Assembly: GCA_013152205.1 (NCBI GenBank)
Contig: JAADGV010000111.1
Coordinates: 62,001 to 126,000, forward strand
Direction of reading: 5' to 3'
Source of the DNA: Planctomycetota bacterium
GTDB lineage: Bacteria; Planctomycetota; Planctomycetia; Pirellulales; Lacipirellulaceae
Length of the DNA stretch: 64,000 bases
The first letter of the stretch is position 1; every line of letters begins with the position of its first letter. The notes beneath the pieces are model-generated. The model did no database searches. It saw nothing but the letters and a program-made list of their open reading frames with translations, and was not told where the DNA came from. The position numbers and the translations under genes were made by a program. Shown in pieces: positions 55,541 through 64,000 of the stretch.

Positions 55541-56968
55541 ATGACGCCCCAAGATGTCTTGGCCATGTGCCGCGAACAAAGTGTCAAAGCGGTCGACTTG
55601 CGATTCATGGATTTCCCGGGGCTTTGGCAGCATTTCACGATTCCCGTTGGCAAACTCGAAGAGGAAGTCTTCGACGATGGGCTTGGGTTCGATGGTTCAA
55701 GCATTCGTGGTTGGCAGGCGATCAACGAAAGCGACATGCTCTTGGTCCCCCAACCAGAGACGGCCTTCATCGATCCGTTTACGGCCCTGCCGACGCTTTG
55801 CATGATCTGCAACATTCAGGATCCGATTACCCGCGAAGATTACACTCGCGACCCACGCAACGTGGCTCGCAAAGCGGCGAACTATCTGAAAAGCACTGGC
55901 ATCGCGGATACTTGCTACATCGGCCCTGAGGCTGAGTTCTTTATCTTCGACGAAATCCGATTCGATCAGACTGCTAACAGCAGTTATTTTTACATCGACA
56001 GTGCCGAGGGCGAATGGAATCGGGGCACCGATTATCGATCGCTCGGCGAGGGGAGAAACCTGGGGCACAAGCTGCGGCATAAAGAGGGGTACTTTCCCGT
56101 TCCTCCGGCCGACCAGCTCATGGATATCCGCAACGAGATGATGCAGACCATGATCGATTGCGGTTTGGATGTCGAAGCTCAGCATCACGAAGTGGCGACG
56201 GGCGGCCAATCGGAGATCGACCTCCGCTATGGCGACTTGGTGCAGATGGCAGACGACATGTGTCTGTTCAAGTACATCGTCAAGAACGTCGCCCATAAGC
56301 ACGACAAGACAGCGACCTTTATGCCCAAGCCGATTTTTAGCGATAATGGCTCAGGGATGCACACCCACATTTCGCTTTGGAAGGGCGATCAGCCGTTGTT
56401 TGCGGGTGGCGGCTACGCGGGTCTGAGCGACGATGCAATTCACGCCATCGGGGGCATTTTGGCCCATGCCCCTGCGTTATTGGCGTTTACCAACCCGACG
56501 ACCAATAGCTACAAACGCTTGGTGCCTGGGTACGAAGCGCCGGTGAACTTGGCCTACTCGCAGCGGAATCGCTCGGCTGCCTGCCGCATCCCCATGTACA
56601 GCCCTAGCCCCAAGGCCAAGCGTATCGAGTTCCGCTGCCCCGACCCTAGCTCGAACCCCTACCTGGCTTTTTCGGCACTGATGATGGCCGTTTTGGACGG
56701 GATCCAAAATAAAATACATCCCGGCGAGCCCCTCGATAAAGACATCTACGACATGGAACCCGAGGAGTTGTCGCAAGTGCCGACCACCCCGCCCTCGCTA
56801 GGCCATGCACTCGATGCCCTGGCCAACGATCACGAGTTTTTGTTGCGAGGCGATGTTTTTACTCAAGACGTGATCAACACTTGGATTTCGTACAAGAAAG
56901 AAAACGAGGTCGACGCGTTAGCGTTAAGACCGCACCCGTACGAATTTTGCTTGTACTACGATATGTAG
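55541..56968 (+). CDS. glnA: Glutamine synthetase type I
   Basis: A 475-residue dodecameric-type GSI. N-terminal beta-grasp [20 protein letters not shown], the [12 protein letters not shown] signature, the active-site [13 protein letters not shown], the [12 protein letters not shown] loop, RRS-type [20 protein letters not shown] and the C-terminal YEFCLYYDM are all in place. The segment [11 protein letters not shown] near residue 400 retains the Tyr that is adenylylated in GSI-beta, so GlnE-type control is possible. It lies 309 bp downstream of GSII in the same direction, but a terminator separates them. Confidence 0.96.
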   Translation: MTPQDVLAMCREQSVKAVDLRFMDFPGLWQHFTIPVGKLEEEVFDDGLGFDGSSIRGWQAINESDMLLVPQPETAFIDPFTALPTLCMICNIQDPITREDYTRDPRNVARKAANYLKSTGIADTCYIGPEAEFFIFDEIRFDQTANSSYFYIDSAEGEWNRGTDYRSLGEGRNLGHKLRHKEGYFPVPPADQLMDIRNEMMQTMIDCGLDVEAQHHEVATGGQSEIDLRYGDLVQMADDMCLFKYIVKNVAHKHDKTATFMPKPIFSDNGSGMHTHISLWKGDQPLFAGGGYAGLSDDAIHAIGGILAHAPALLAFTNPTTNSYKRLVPGYEAPVNLAYSQRNRSAACRIPMYSPSPKAKRIEFRCPDPSSNPYLAFSALMMAVLDGIQNKIHPGEPLDKDIYDMEPEELSQVPTTPPSLGHALDALANDHEFLLRGDVFTQDVINTWISYKKENEVDALALRPHPYEFCLYYDM

Positions 56969-57023
56969 CAGGTGTTATTTTTTGTGAAAATCTCTCGAGA
57001 TCGCGTAAGAACGTAGGATGGCG

Positions 57024-57071
57024 TGCTCGCACCCATCTTCTCTCATGATTGATGGGTGAACCTGTCGGTGG
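57024..57071 (+). repeat. 48-bp direct repeat, left copy
   Basis: It starts TGCTCGCACCCATCTTCTCT and contains the inverted pair CACCCATC/GATGGGTG. The copy at 59024-59071 differs at one base and lies exactly 2,000 bp away in the same orientation. A second inverted pair GTAGGGTG/CACCCTAC follows at 57072-57119. Confidence 0.88.
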
Positions 57072-57161
57072 TAGGGTGGATAGAGTAAAAAAGACTGACT
57101 GCCGACAGAATCACCCTACGGATTAATTACAAGTATCCAGAAAAAGGTAAAGCATTTTTCG

Positions 57162-58124
57162 ATGGACGCTCGCAACGATGACAGGGAAGACGCGCACACT
57201 GAACCTTCGGTTGAGGACATCGCATTCAAAGACCTCGATAGGGTTTTCTCGAACTGGGGAGAATTGAAGGATAGGCTGCGGAATGCAGCTTCATATCTTC
57301 GTTTCATCGGTTCCCGCCTAGATCCTCACACCCGTGATTTACGAATCCCAGACGAACTCGCGAACCGCTTTGAATCCCTAAGCCTCTGGATTCGGAAGAT
57401 CATGCCTGAACTTCCACCCGAGGTGCGAGAGCAGGCAATCGCCCTTCTTGACGATACAAAAACCGAACAAACTATCGTCACGTTACATACTCTAGGTGAA
57501 GATATTAGGCGGCGTCTCCGGTTTCGCCAGTCATCTTCATTTGTTGTGATGTTCGCAAATGTATTTGGATTATTCAAAACCGGTCTCGATGAGTCAATTG
57601 CAGAGCTGGTGAGCGAAGAGCAACTTCAGATTATAAAAGTTGCTTTGGGCCGATTGGCCGGAATGCTGGAGTACGCTGCAGAAGACCTTTCACAGGACGA
57701 AGAGATTGACGATATCTTTTACCGGCAACACTATGACCCGCAGCTGGTTGATCGAGCACGTGTCCTCGTGTTGCTTAACTCAATAACCCTACAACTCGAA
57801 TCGTTACCTGACGATGAAGTCAAAAAACATCTCTTACAAAACGTTGAGCGGCTTAAACGTGAAGCATCGCGGTCACGTCCGCGTTGGAGATCCTTTCTTG
57901 GCAATGCCTTAATCATTCTCGCGATTATCGCGGACATCAAGACGATGCATCCCGACATTGGTGAGGAAATCCTCCGCACAATTGATGTTGTCATTCAAAC
58001 AGTGGTCTCTGAATGCCAGGTGACTCCTAACAGAATGCCGAACAACAACGACCAGCACGGCCCGAAACATTGGGCATTACAGCCAAAACGGATTGAATTC
58101 AAAGGTGACGCGGAAGACGATTAG
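57162..58124 (+). CDS. Hypothetical protein in a repeat-bounded cassette
   Basis: A 320-residue protein I cannot place in a family. It is mostly helical and highly charged. The N-terminal third has FKDLDRVFSNWGELKDRLRN; the middle contains VVMFANVFGLFKTGLDESIA and ALGRLAGMLEYAAEDLSQDE. A single hydrophobic segment near residue 250-262 (FLGNALIILAIIADIKTM) is weak as a membrane helix. There is no signal peptide and no catalytic motif. Base use is AT-richer than the neighbouring glutamine synthetase gene, and the gene lies with a toxin-antitoxin pair between 48-bp direct repeats, so horizontal acquisition is plausible. A defence or regulatory role is speculation. Confidence 0.6.
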   Translation: MDARNDDREDAHTEPSVEDIAFKDLDRVFSNWGELKDRLRNAASYLRFIGSRLDPHTRDLRIPDELANRFESLSLWIRKIMPELPPEVREQAIALLDDTKTEQTIVTLHTLGEDIRRRLRFRQSSSFVVMFANVFGLFKTGLDESIAELVSEEQLQIIKVALGRLAGMLEYAAEDLSQDEEIDDIFYRQHYDPQLVDRARVLVLLNSITLQLESLPDDEVKKHLLQNVERLKREASRSRPRWRSFLGNALIILAIIADIKTMHPDIGEEILRTIDVVIQTVVSECQVTPNRMPNNNDQHGPKHWALQPKRIEFKGDAEDD

Positions 58125-58333
58125 CAGGTAGGGTGAAACTATGAAAGAAGCGAAACCCACCATGATCAAAACGTGCGTTCCGCTATCGCTGCACGCACGC
58201 TACGGACTGAGCGAAAACCGCGAAATAACAAAAAAATACACCTGAGCGGCGAAGTCGGGTGTTTTCAAATGGACAATCATTCGTCGCCGCCGGGTGATTT
58301 TAGCCGTTCTGTCGCTAGGCAGACCAACTCCCT

Positions 58334-58807
58334 ATGCAATCAATCTATCTCGAAACGTCGATCATCGGGTACTTGGCTTCTCGCACTAGTGCCGACTTGG
58401 TGACCGCCGGAAATCAGACGTTAACACGAGACTGGTGGGACAATCATCGCAAACATTTCGAGTTATTCGTCTCCGAAGCGGTGATTGCTGAGTGTGCTGC
58501 GGGGGATTCTACAGCAGCCGAAGAACGTGGCGTTTTCCTAACTGACTTGCCGATGTTGGAAATCACTCTTGAATGCAAGACACTTGCAGCCGAGATCATG
58601 AAAAAGGCGTTACTCCCCAAAAAGGCCGATGTCGATGCGATTCACATTGCTGTAGCTGCACTGAATGGTATCGACTACTTGCTCACGTGGAATTGCAAGC
58701 ACATAGCCAACCCTTCGCTGCGACGTATAATAGAGGGAGTCCTTTCTGACGCAAACATCCAGCCGCCTGTCATTTGCACACCGCAGGAGATGATCAATGT
58801 ACAGTGA
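58334..58807 (+). CDS. PIN-domain toxin (VapC-like ribonuclease)
   Basis: A 157-residue PIN-fold protein, probably a Mg-dependent RNase toxin. The first conserved acidic position is Glu in SIYLETSIIGYL, the second the Glu in SEAVIAECAAG, the third Asp in DVDAIHIAVAALN, and the C-terminal block LLTWNCKHIAN is typical of this PIN subgroup. All metal-ligand positions are acidic or as usual for the subgroup. The last 11 bp overlap the next gene, as in toxin-antitoxin pairs, although the usual order is antitoxin first. It lies within the 2-kb repeat-bounded cassette. Confidence 0.88.
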   Translation: MQSIYLETSIIGYLASRTSADLVTAGNQTLTRDWWDNHRKHFELFVSEAVIAECAAGDSTAAEERGVFLTDLPMLEITLECKTLAAEIMKKALLPKKADVDAIHIAVAALNGIDYLLTWNCKHIANPSLRRIIEGVLSDANIQPPVICTPQEMINVQ

Positions 58808-59009
58808 CCCCATCGTCGAACAGACGCGAAAAATGCGGGACGAATATGCGGCGAGGTTCAATTATGACTTGGATGCGATCTGCAAGGATCTTATCGAACG
58901 CCAGCGAGTAAGCGACCGCAAACTGGTCAAACGCAGCCCCAAGCGACCAATGCATCCCGTACCAACCGTAAACTATGCGACAGAACAATCGGATGCCGTG
59001 GAACCGTAA
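58797..59009 (+). CDS. Probable antitoxin of the PIN toxin
   Basis: A 70-residue protein translated from an ATG inside the end of the toxin gene (11-bp overlap). The sequence MYSDPIVEQTRKMRDEYAAR, then FNYDLDAICKDLIERQ, matches the small partner proteins seen directly downstream of PIN genes of this subgroup (inference from remembered pattern). It has no clear DNA-binding ribbon-helix-helix; a helical N-terminal half and a Pro/Arg-rich basic tail are seen. The 48-bp right-hand repeat starts 15 bp after its stop codon. Confidence 0.72.
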   Translation: MYSDPIVEQTRKMRDEYAARFNYDLDAICKDLIERQRVSDRKLVKRSPKRPMHPVPTVNYATEQSDAVEP

Positions 59010-59023
59010 ACGCCGTGCGGGTC

Positions 59024-59071
59024 TGCTCGCACCCATCTTCTCTCGTGATTGATGGGTGAACCTGTCGGTGG
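59024..59071 (+). repeat. 48-bp direct repeat, right copy
   Basis: Same sequence and orientation as 57024-57071 with one mismatch (G for A). It ends 8 bp before the stop codon of the convergent TrkA-C gene. Confidence 0.88.
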
Positions 59072-59079
59072 CAGTAAAA

Positions 59080-59913
59080 CTATTTGGAAGGTTTTGTCGT
59101 GATGGTTTCGTCGAGTTGGACGCTGGTTAGGTAGTCGTCGTATTCTTGTGTGGCGGCAGCGTGGGCGGCGTCTCCTTCGGGGCCGCAGCAGCGGGTGTCG
59201 AGTTCTTCGATCCGGTAGCGCGTGCCGTAGATCACAAGCGTGTCGTGCGCACAAACGCGGCTAGTGCCCGAAGGGGCGCCGAGGTAGTTTCCGTTCTTCC
59301 GTCGGATTCCTAGTACCAGGATTCCCTCGCGGGATAAGCATAGCTCTTCAAGCGTGCGGTCGGCGATCCAATCTTCAGGTTCGACGCCTAGTTCTGAAAC
59401 CGTGAACCCGCTGGCAAGCTCTAAGAGAGAAACGTAGTCGCGTACGTCCAGGTGAGTAAAACGTCGTAGCGCAAAGGCAATGGGCCGATTCAACTGTTTT
59501 TCGACCCAACGGCTACTAGCGGCAGCCCAGATCAAAAACAGTCCGGCTGCCAGCAATCCAAGCCCTCGTGCCCAGTCGGTCGTGTTTTGCGTCTGGTCGG
59601 ATACTCGGAGCATGGTAATCATCAGCGAGGCAATGAACGTCGCGATACCGACGTTGCCGAGTAGCATCAGCATCATGATGATGTGGCGTCGTACCGGGTG
59701 ACCGATGACCGACTCTGCCTCGGTGGTCGTAAAGCCAACGCCGGTAAACGCCGAGCGAGCTTGGAATCGGGCCGACTCTCGCGACAAGCCTGTAAGCATC
59801 AGCGCCATGGTGGCCACACGGGTGATGATTAGCGACAAGGCTAGTGCGACCAGCAGAGCAGCGATTGGCACGATAAAGTCTTGTAGAACGGCGAATAGAG
59901 GTACAAAGTTCAT
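59080..59913 (-). CDS. Membrane protein with TrkA-C domain
   Basis: A 277-residue protein starting at the ATG at 59913 (MNFVPLFAVLQDFIVPIAAL). There are four membrane helices in residues 10-140: VPIAALLVALALSLIITR, a loop with SAFTGVGFTTTEAESV (the TGxG motif resembles a potassium-channel filter), IIMMLMLLGNVGIATFIASL and GLLAAGLFLIWAA. The C-terminal 100 residues form a TrkA-C (RCK_C) regulatory domain: EELCLSREGILVLGIRRKNG, then RVCAHDTLVIYG. It could be a small gated channel or transport accessory. The upstream region has no strong ribosome-binding site, so the start is less certain. Confidence 0.8.
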   Translation of the reverse strand: MNFVPLFAVLQDFIVPIAALLVALALSLIITRVATMALMLTGLSRESARFQARSAFTGVGFTTTEAESVIGHPVRRHIIMMLMLLGNVGIATFIASLMITMLRVSDQTQNTTDWARGLGLLAAGLFLIWAAASSRWVEKQLNRPIAFALRRFTHLDVRDYVSLLELASGFTVSELGVEPEDWIADRTLEELCLSREGILVLGIRRKNGNYLGAPSGTSRVCAHDTLVIYGTRYRIEELDTRCCGPEGDAAHAAATQEYDDYLTSVQLDETITTKPSK

Positions 59914-59985
59914 GGGACCGAAAACTTCGCAGGGAGATGGGGGAAATGAGGGTGGCTTGCCGGGTTGCATCTTACCCCATCTTAC

Positions 59986-60028
59986 GAAAAACGGGGCTAT
60001 CACTCTGGAAATCCGAGCGATAACCCCG
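59986..60028 (-). terminator. Rho-independent terminator of the outer-membrane barrel gene
   Basis: Arms CGGGGCTATC (59992-60001) and GATAACCCCG (60019-60028), with additional CTC/GAG pairing inside, form a hairpin. On the minus strand it is followed by TTTTT (complement of 59987-59991). Confidence 0.82.
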
Positions 60029-60074
60029 TGAGGCGTATGAGAAAACGTCGTAATTTCTCTCGCTAGCGAGTCGG

Positions 60075-60098
60075 GCTAGTGTCGATTTTGAAACAAAG
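60075..60098 (+). repeat. 24-bp dispersed repeat (GCTAGTGTCG type), copy 2 of 2
   Basis: One mismatch to 53798-53821. It ends one base before the stop codon of the minus-strand barrel gene at 60100. Confidence 0.7.
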
Positions 60099-60099
60099 T

Positions 60100-60954
60100 C
60101 TAGTAGATGATACCCGTGCGGATGCCGAAGCCGTGTAGGCCGATGTCGCCGAGCATGTTGGAATCGCTGTCCCACCGTTGGGCTTCCCAGAACGCTCGCA
60201 GCACGAGGTCGAAATGGTCGTATTCACGTTCCATTTCAAAGCCAGCTTGGATTTCCCACACTTGAAGAAATTCGTCTCGGTTCAGATAGTTTCCATCGTA
60301 GTAGCGAAATTGTTCAACATCGCCATAGAGGAGCGAGGTCCGAATACCACCGAAAATACTAAATCCGTCCCACAAGATCGGACGGATACCAAGAACAGAA
60401 ACGGTTGGACCCGCACCGTTGAACACGACTCCCGACTCGCCAACCCAAGCAAATTCGGGGAATTGTTCCCAGTCGACGTCATTCACTGCATCCTCGCGAA
60501 GAGAAATCCTGCCATAGCGAACGCCGGCGGTGGCCCTCCAATCCCAAACATGGAAGTTGCCACGTTGAGTGAATTCTACATCGATGGTGTCGATATCTAA
60601 TCGCAAGTCGCCATAGAGATCAACAGTACCTGCGCCACGGTCTTCGGTACCATAGTAGTCGATCAGATTGTCGAAGGTGAACCAGCGAACTTGGATACCG
60701 CCGCCCTGATCGCCTTCGTAACCAAGGGTGACACGTTGGGCAAATTCTAATTGACTGCCGACATAGCCATTCGACGAGACTATGGCTGGGTTAGCGTAGT
60801 TGAAGATATTGTAGAGGCCAGCGCCACTAATCTTGGGCGATAAGAATAAGAAATCGACGCTGGCGTGAATGCCTTCGTCGGCACGGGCAGCGCTCGCCAG
60901 TACACCAACGCATAAAAGTGATAAGACGACAAGTCGCCTAAAAGTGGTTTTCAT
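60100..60954 (-). CDS. Outer-membrane beta-barrel protein (Lpg1974-like)
   Basis: A 284-residue exported protein. The ATG at 60954 has GGAG at the right distance; a GTG two codons upstream is unlikely. The signal peptide is FRRLVVLSLLCVGVLASAAR, ending at ADEG. The mature chain alternates aromatic and polar residues in strands such as ASVDFLFLSPKIS, RVTLGYEGDQGGGIQVRWFT, DWRATAGVRYGRISL and LVLRAFWEAQRW, ending GIRTGIIY, the terminal aromatic expected of barrel proteins. It probably belongs to the Lpg1974-type family of outer-membrane proteins. A terminator follows. Confidence 0.78.
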   Translation of the reverse strand: MKTTFRRLVVLSLLCVGVLASAARADEGIHASVDFLFLSPKISGAGLYNIFNYANPAIVSSNGYVGSQLEFAQRVTLGYEGDQGGGIQVRWFTFDNLIDYYGTEDRGAGTVDLYGDLRLDIDTIDVEFTQRGNFHVWDWRATAGVRYGRISLREDAVNDVDWEQFPEFAWVGESGVVFNGAGPTVSVLGIRPILWDGFSIFGGIRTSLLYGDVEQFRYYDGNYLNRDEFLQVWEIQAGFEMEREYDHFDLVLRAFWEAQRWDSDSNMLGDIGLHGFGIRTGIIY

Positions 60955-61181
60955 CGTCACTCTCCGTAGTGATAGGGTAAAAAGACTTCAGATCCTCCGA
61001 AGTCTTTGCTCTTGAAATATCTGGGCAAGCGCATAGGCCCCCCAGGCTCTTCATCGACTAGGGTAGGTCGCAGATCAACGGTATTAGCCGTTACGCCTAA
61101 TACCATTTTGATGATTAGCACCCATGAAGACGGAAAGGTCGCCCCGATCCGCTACAGAGCGCCCCCCCCGAGAGAGTCGAC

Positions 61182-62832
61182 TTATTCGAGATTGCTTGGC
61201 GAGACCGTCTTACTCATCTTGGCCGCCAACTTTTTCAGGGCGTGGCTGCTGTCGTCGGCTTGAAGGTGTATGTGCAGAATGCTGACGCCCGATTTGTCTG
61301 CCCAGGCAGAAGAGATTGCCTGATCGAAATCCCCCTCGGTTTCAACCCGATAGCCCGTGCCGCCTCCTAGCACAACAGGTAGTTGGTCGTATTGCCAGCC
61401 GTGGATATTGTTGAACTCGTATTCTCCGGGGTGCAACAATCGCTCGGTGCCGTAGCCGCCGTTGTCGAGCACAATGACAATCACCGGCATTTGCCTTCGC
61501 ACCAGGTTTGAAAGCTCCATGCCGGTCATTTGAAACGCTCCGTCGCCAACAATGGCCACCACCCGTGCGTTTGGCTTTGCCACCTGTGCCCCAAGTGCGG
61601 CAGGAACCGAGAAGCCCATCGAAGTATAGTAGGCGGGGCTTATAAACTCGGTTCGACCTCGGGTCGTCAGTTCGGTTGAAGCAAACAGCGCGTCGCCGAT
61701 GTCGGCGATCACGATCGTCTCGTCATCAAGCTGTTCGTCGAGTCGGTCGATTAGTCGTGAAATGGTGATCGGCGCATCGGCCTGTAGCGTAAACGGGTCT
61801 TTGTTCCAGTCGGTTGGCGCTGGCGGCAATGGCGATCGGGGCTTGAGTCCCCGCGAGACCAGTTCGCGTAGAAAATCTTCGACACGCACGTCGAGGTAAT
61901 GATGGTGTCGTATTCGCAATTGTTCGCTGGTGGCATAAATGCAGTCGGCCATGTTTAGCTCAGCCGTGTAGAGGCCCAGGTTGATGTCGGTCATAAATGT
62001 GCCGAGCATCACTACGCAGTCGCTCGCTTCAACGTACTTGGTGACCTCCTCTCGCCCCAAAGCACCTTCGTAGAGGCCCATGTATTGGGGGTGCGTTTCG
62101 GCGACCACGCCCTTGCCAAGCATGGTCGCCGCCATGGGGATACCCGTGGACTCCGCCAGTTGGAGCACCGCATCTTGCAGTCCAAAACGGTGGACTTCTA
62201 CCCCGAGCAGAAACACCGGTTGCCGTGCATTCTCGATTCGCTGCGCTGCTTCTTCGACCGCTTCGGCCAAGGCACGCGTGTCGCTATGGGGCACATGTTG
62301 CTCGTAGGGCGGCCTGGTTTCGGGCCGTACATGCACCATGTCGCGAGGCAGCTCGATATAGACAGGCCGCTTGAAGCGTTGGCAGGCAGCCAATACGCGA
62401 TCGATTTCATGGAAGGCGGTCATCGGGTCGGAGAGATCGGTCCCCGCGACGCAGAGTTTTTCGAACACGTCGTACTGGGTACGGAAATTACGCACCATGT
62501 GATGCAGCAACGGATTGTGAATCCGCTCACGTAGCCCCGGCGAGCCGCTGATGAGCACGACAGGCGACTTTTCGGCATAGGCTCCGGCGATCGAGTTACA
62601 TACGCTCAATCCTCCGACGCAATAGGTAACGCAGAGCGCACCCATCCCATTCACGCGAGCATAGGCGTCGGCGGCAAAGCCGGCACAATCTTCGCGGGTG
62701 CAGCCCACCGTGTTGATCGGGCTTTCTTCGAGCATCGTGTAGAACGACAGCACATAGTCGCCGGGGATGCCGAAAAGATCGGCGATGCCGTAGTCCTGCA
62801 AACGCTGGATCAGGTATTCGCCAATGGAGAGG

Positions 62833-62861
<29 letters not shown>
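61182..62861 (-). CDS. ThDP-dependent 2-oxo acid decarboxylase (pyruvate/indolepyruvate decarboxylase family)
   Basis: A 559-residue thiamine-diphosphate enzyme of the pyruvate/indole-3-pyruvate/phenylpyruvate decarboxylase group. The N-terminus has [13 protein letters not shown] and the activating Glu in [15 protein letters not shown]. The His-His pair is in NPLLHHMV, which distinguishes decarboxylases from acetolactate synthases. The C-terminal ThDP/Mg motif is [14 protein letters not shown], extending to [10 protein letters not shown]. It should convert a 2-oxo acid to an aldehyde and CO2. Its start overlaps the end of mtnA by 29 bp, implying translational coupling. The substrate cannot be read from sequence alone; 4-methylthio-2-oxobutyrate is an attractive guess. 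Confidence 0.92.
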
Positions 62862-63909
<1,048 letters not shown>

Positions 63910-64000
63910 GTCTGTGATAAACGGTTAGGAAGTGAAAAAGGAATCAACGAAGCTCAGGCGGAATCGCCAAGCAGCACACGTAATGGCTTATTGTGTCGCT

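Overview
The window is a 64-kb chromosomal stretch from a planctomycete, most likely order Pirellulales. This is inferred from lineage-typical genes: a DUF1559 prepilin-like protein followed by a small lipoprotein, a PEP-CTERM/dockerin secreted protein, a DUF4861 protein with Asp-rich repeats, oversized signal peptidases with zinc-ribbon inserts, the C1 enzyme Ftr, LpxD/LpxI lipid A genes and many small secreted proteins without known family. Almost all of it is coding. I found no rRNA, tRNA, CRISPR array, phage region or complete insertion sequence.

Layout. 0-3.7 kb: tail of a CocE-type hydrolase, PEP-CTERM protein, DUF1559 protein with a good sigma70-type promoter, lipoprotein. 3.7-7.3 kb: minus-strand CheY - CheC - hybrid histidine kinase operon. 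7.6-21.8 kb: large DUF4861 protein, membrane proteins, pckA, a TPR/CHAT protein whose catalytic residues appear lost, an acetyltransferase, and a PncC-like/nucleotidyltransferase fusion. 21.8-22.6 kb: a DUF4160 gene remnant cut by a 397-bp MITE with an 8-bp target duplication, followed by its usual partner DUF2442. 22.7-33.1 kb: ROK kinase, lepA, membrane protein, phosphoesterase, two signal peptidase I genes (the first frameshifted by a 7-bp duplication) and an LptB-type ATPase. 33.5-39.9 kb: SDR, peroxiredoxin, J-domain protein, lpxD, lpxI, ftr, small P-loop kinase. 40-53.7 kb: amidohydrolase, S1-domain protein, MBL-fold protein, polysaccharide export protein, metG, a thioredoxin-trypsin fusion and a Ser/Thr kinase. 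54.2-57 kb: two unrelated glutamine synthetases in tandem (GSII then GSI). 57-59 kb: an AT-richer cassette with an orphan gene and a PIN toxin-antitoxin pair, bracketed by 48-bp direct repeats exactly 2,000 bp apart. 59-64 kb: TrkA-C/ion-channel-like protein, outer-membrane barrel, 2-oxo acid decarboxylase overlapping mtnA.

Functional themes: envelope biogenesis (LpxD, LpxI, LptB, signal peptidase, Wza-like export protein, barrel), nitrogen assimilation (two GS types), central and C1 metabolism (pckA, ROK kinase, Ftr), methionine salvage (MtnA), and signalling (CheY/CheC/histidine kinase, Ser/Thr kinase).

The clearest hidden layer is intergenic. At least eight families of short repeats, most of them palindromic or nested inverted repeats, fill the gaps between genes. 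Some supply apparent start codons, Shine-Dalgarno sequences or stop codons to their neighbours. The most solid single discovery is the MITE with matching terminal repeats and target duplication, because removing it restores a readable DUF4160 sequence. Several gene starts were moved from the longest reading frame to internal ATG/GTG/TTG codons on Shine-Dalgarno or signal-peptide evidence. No database search was possible; family calls rest on recognised motifs.
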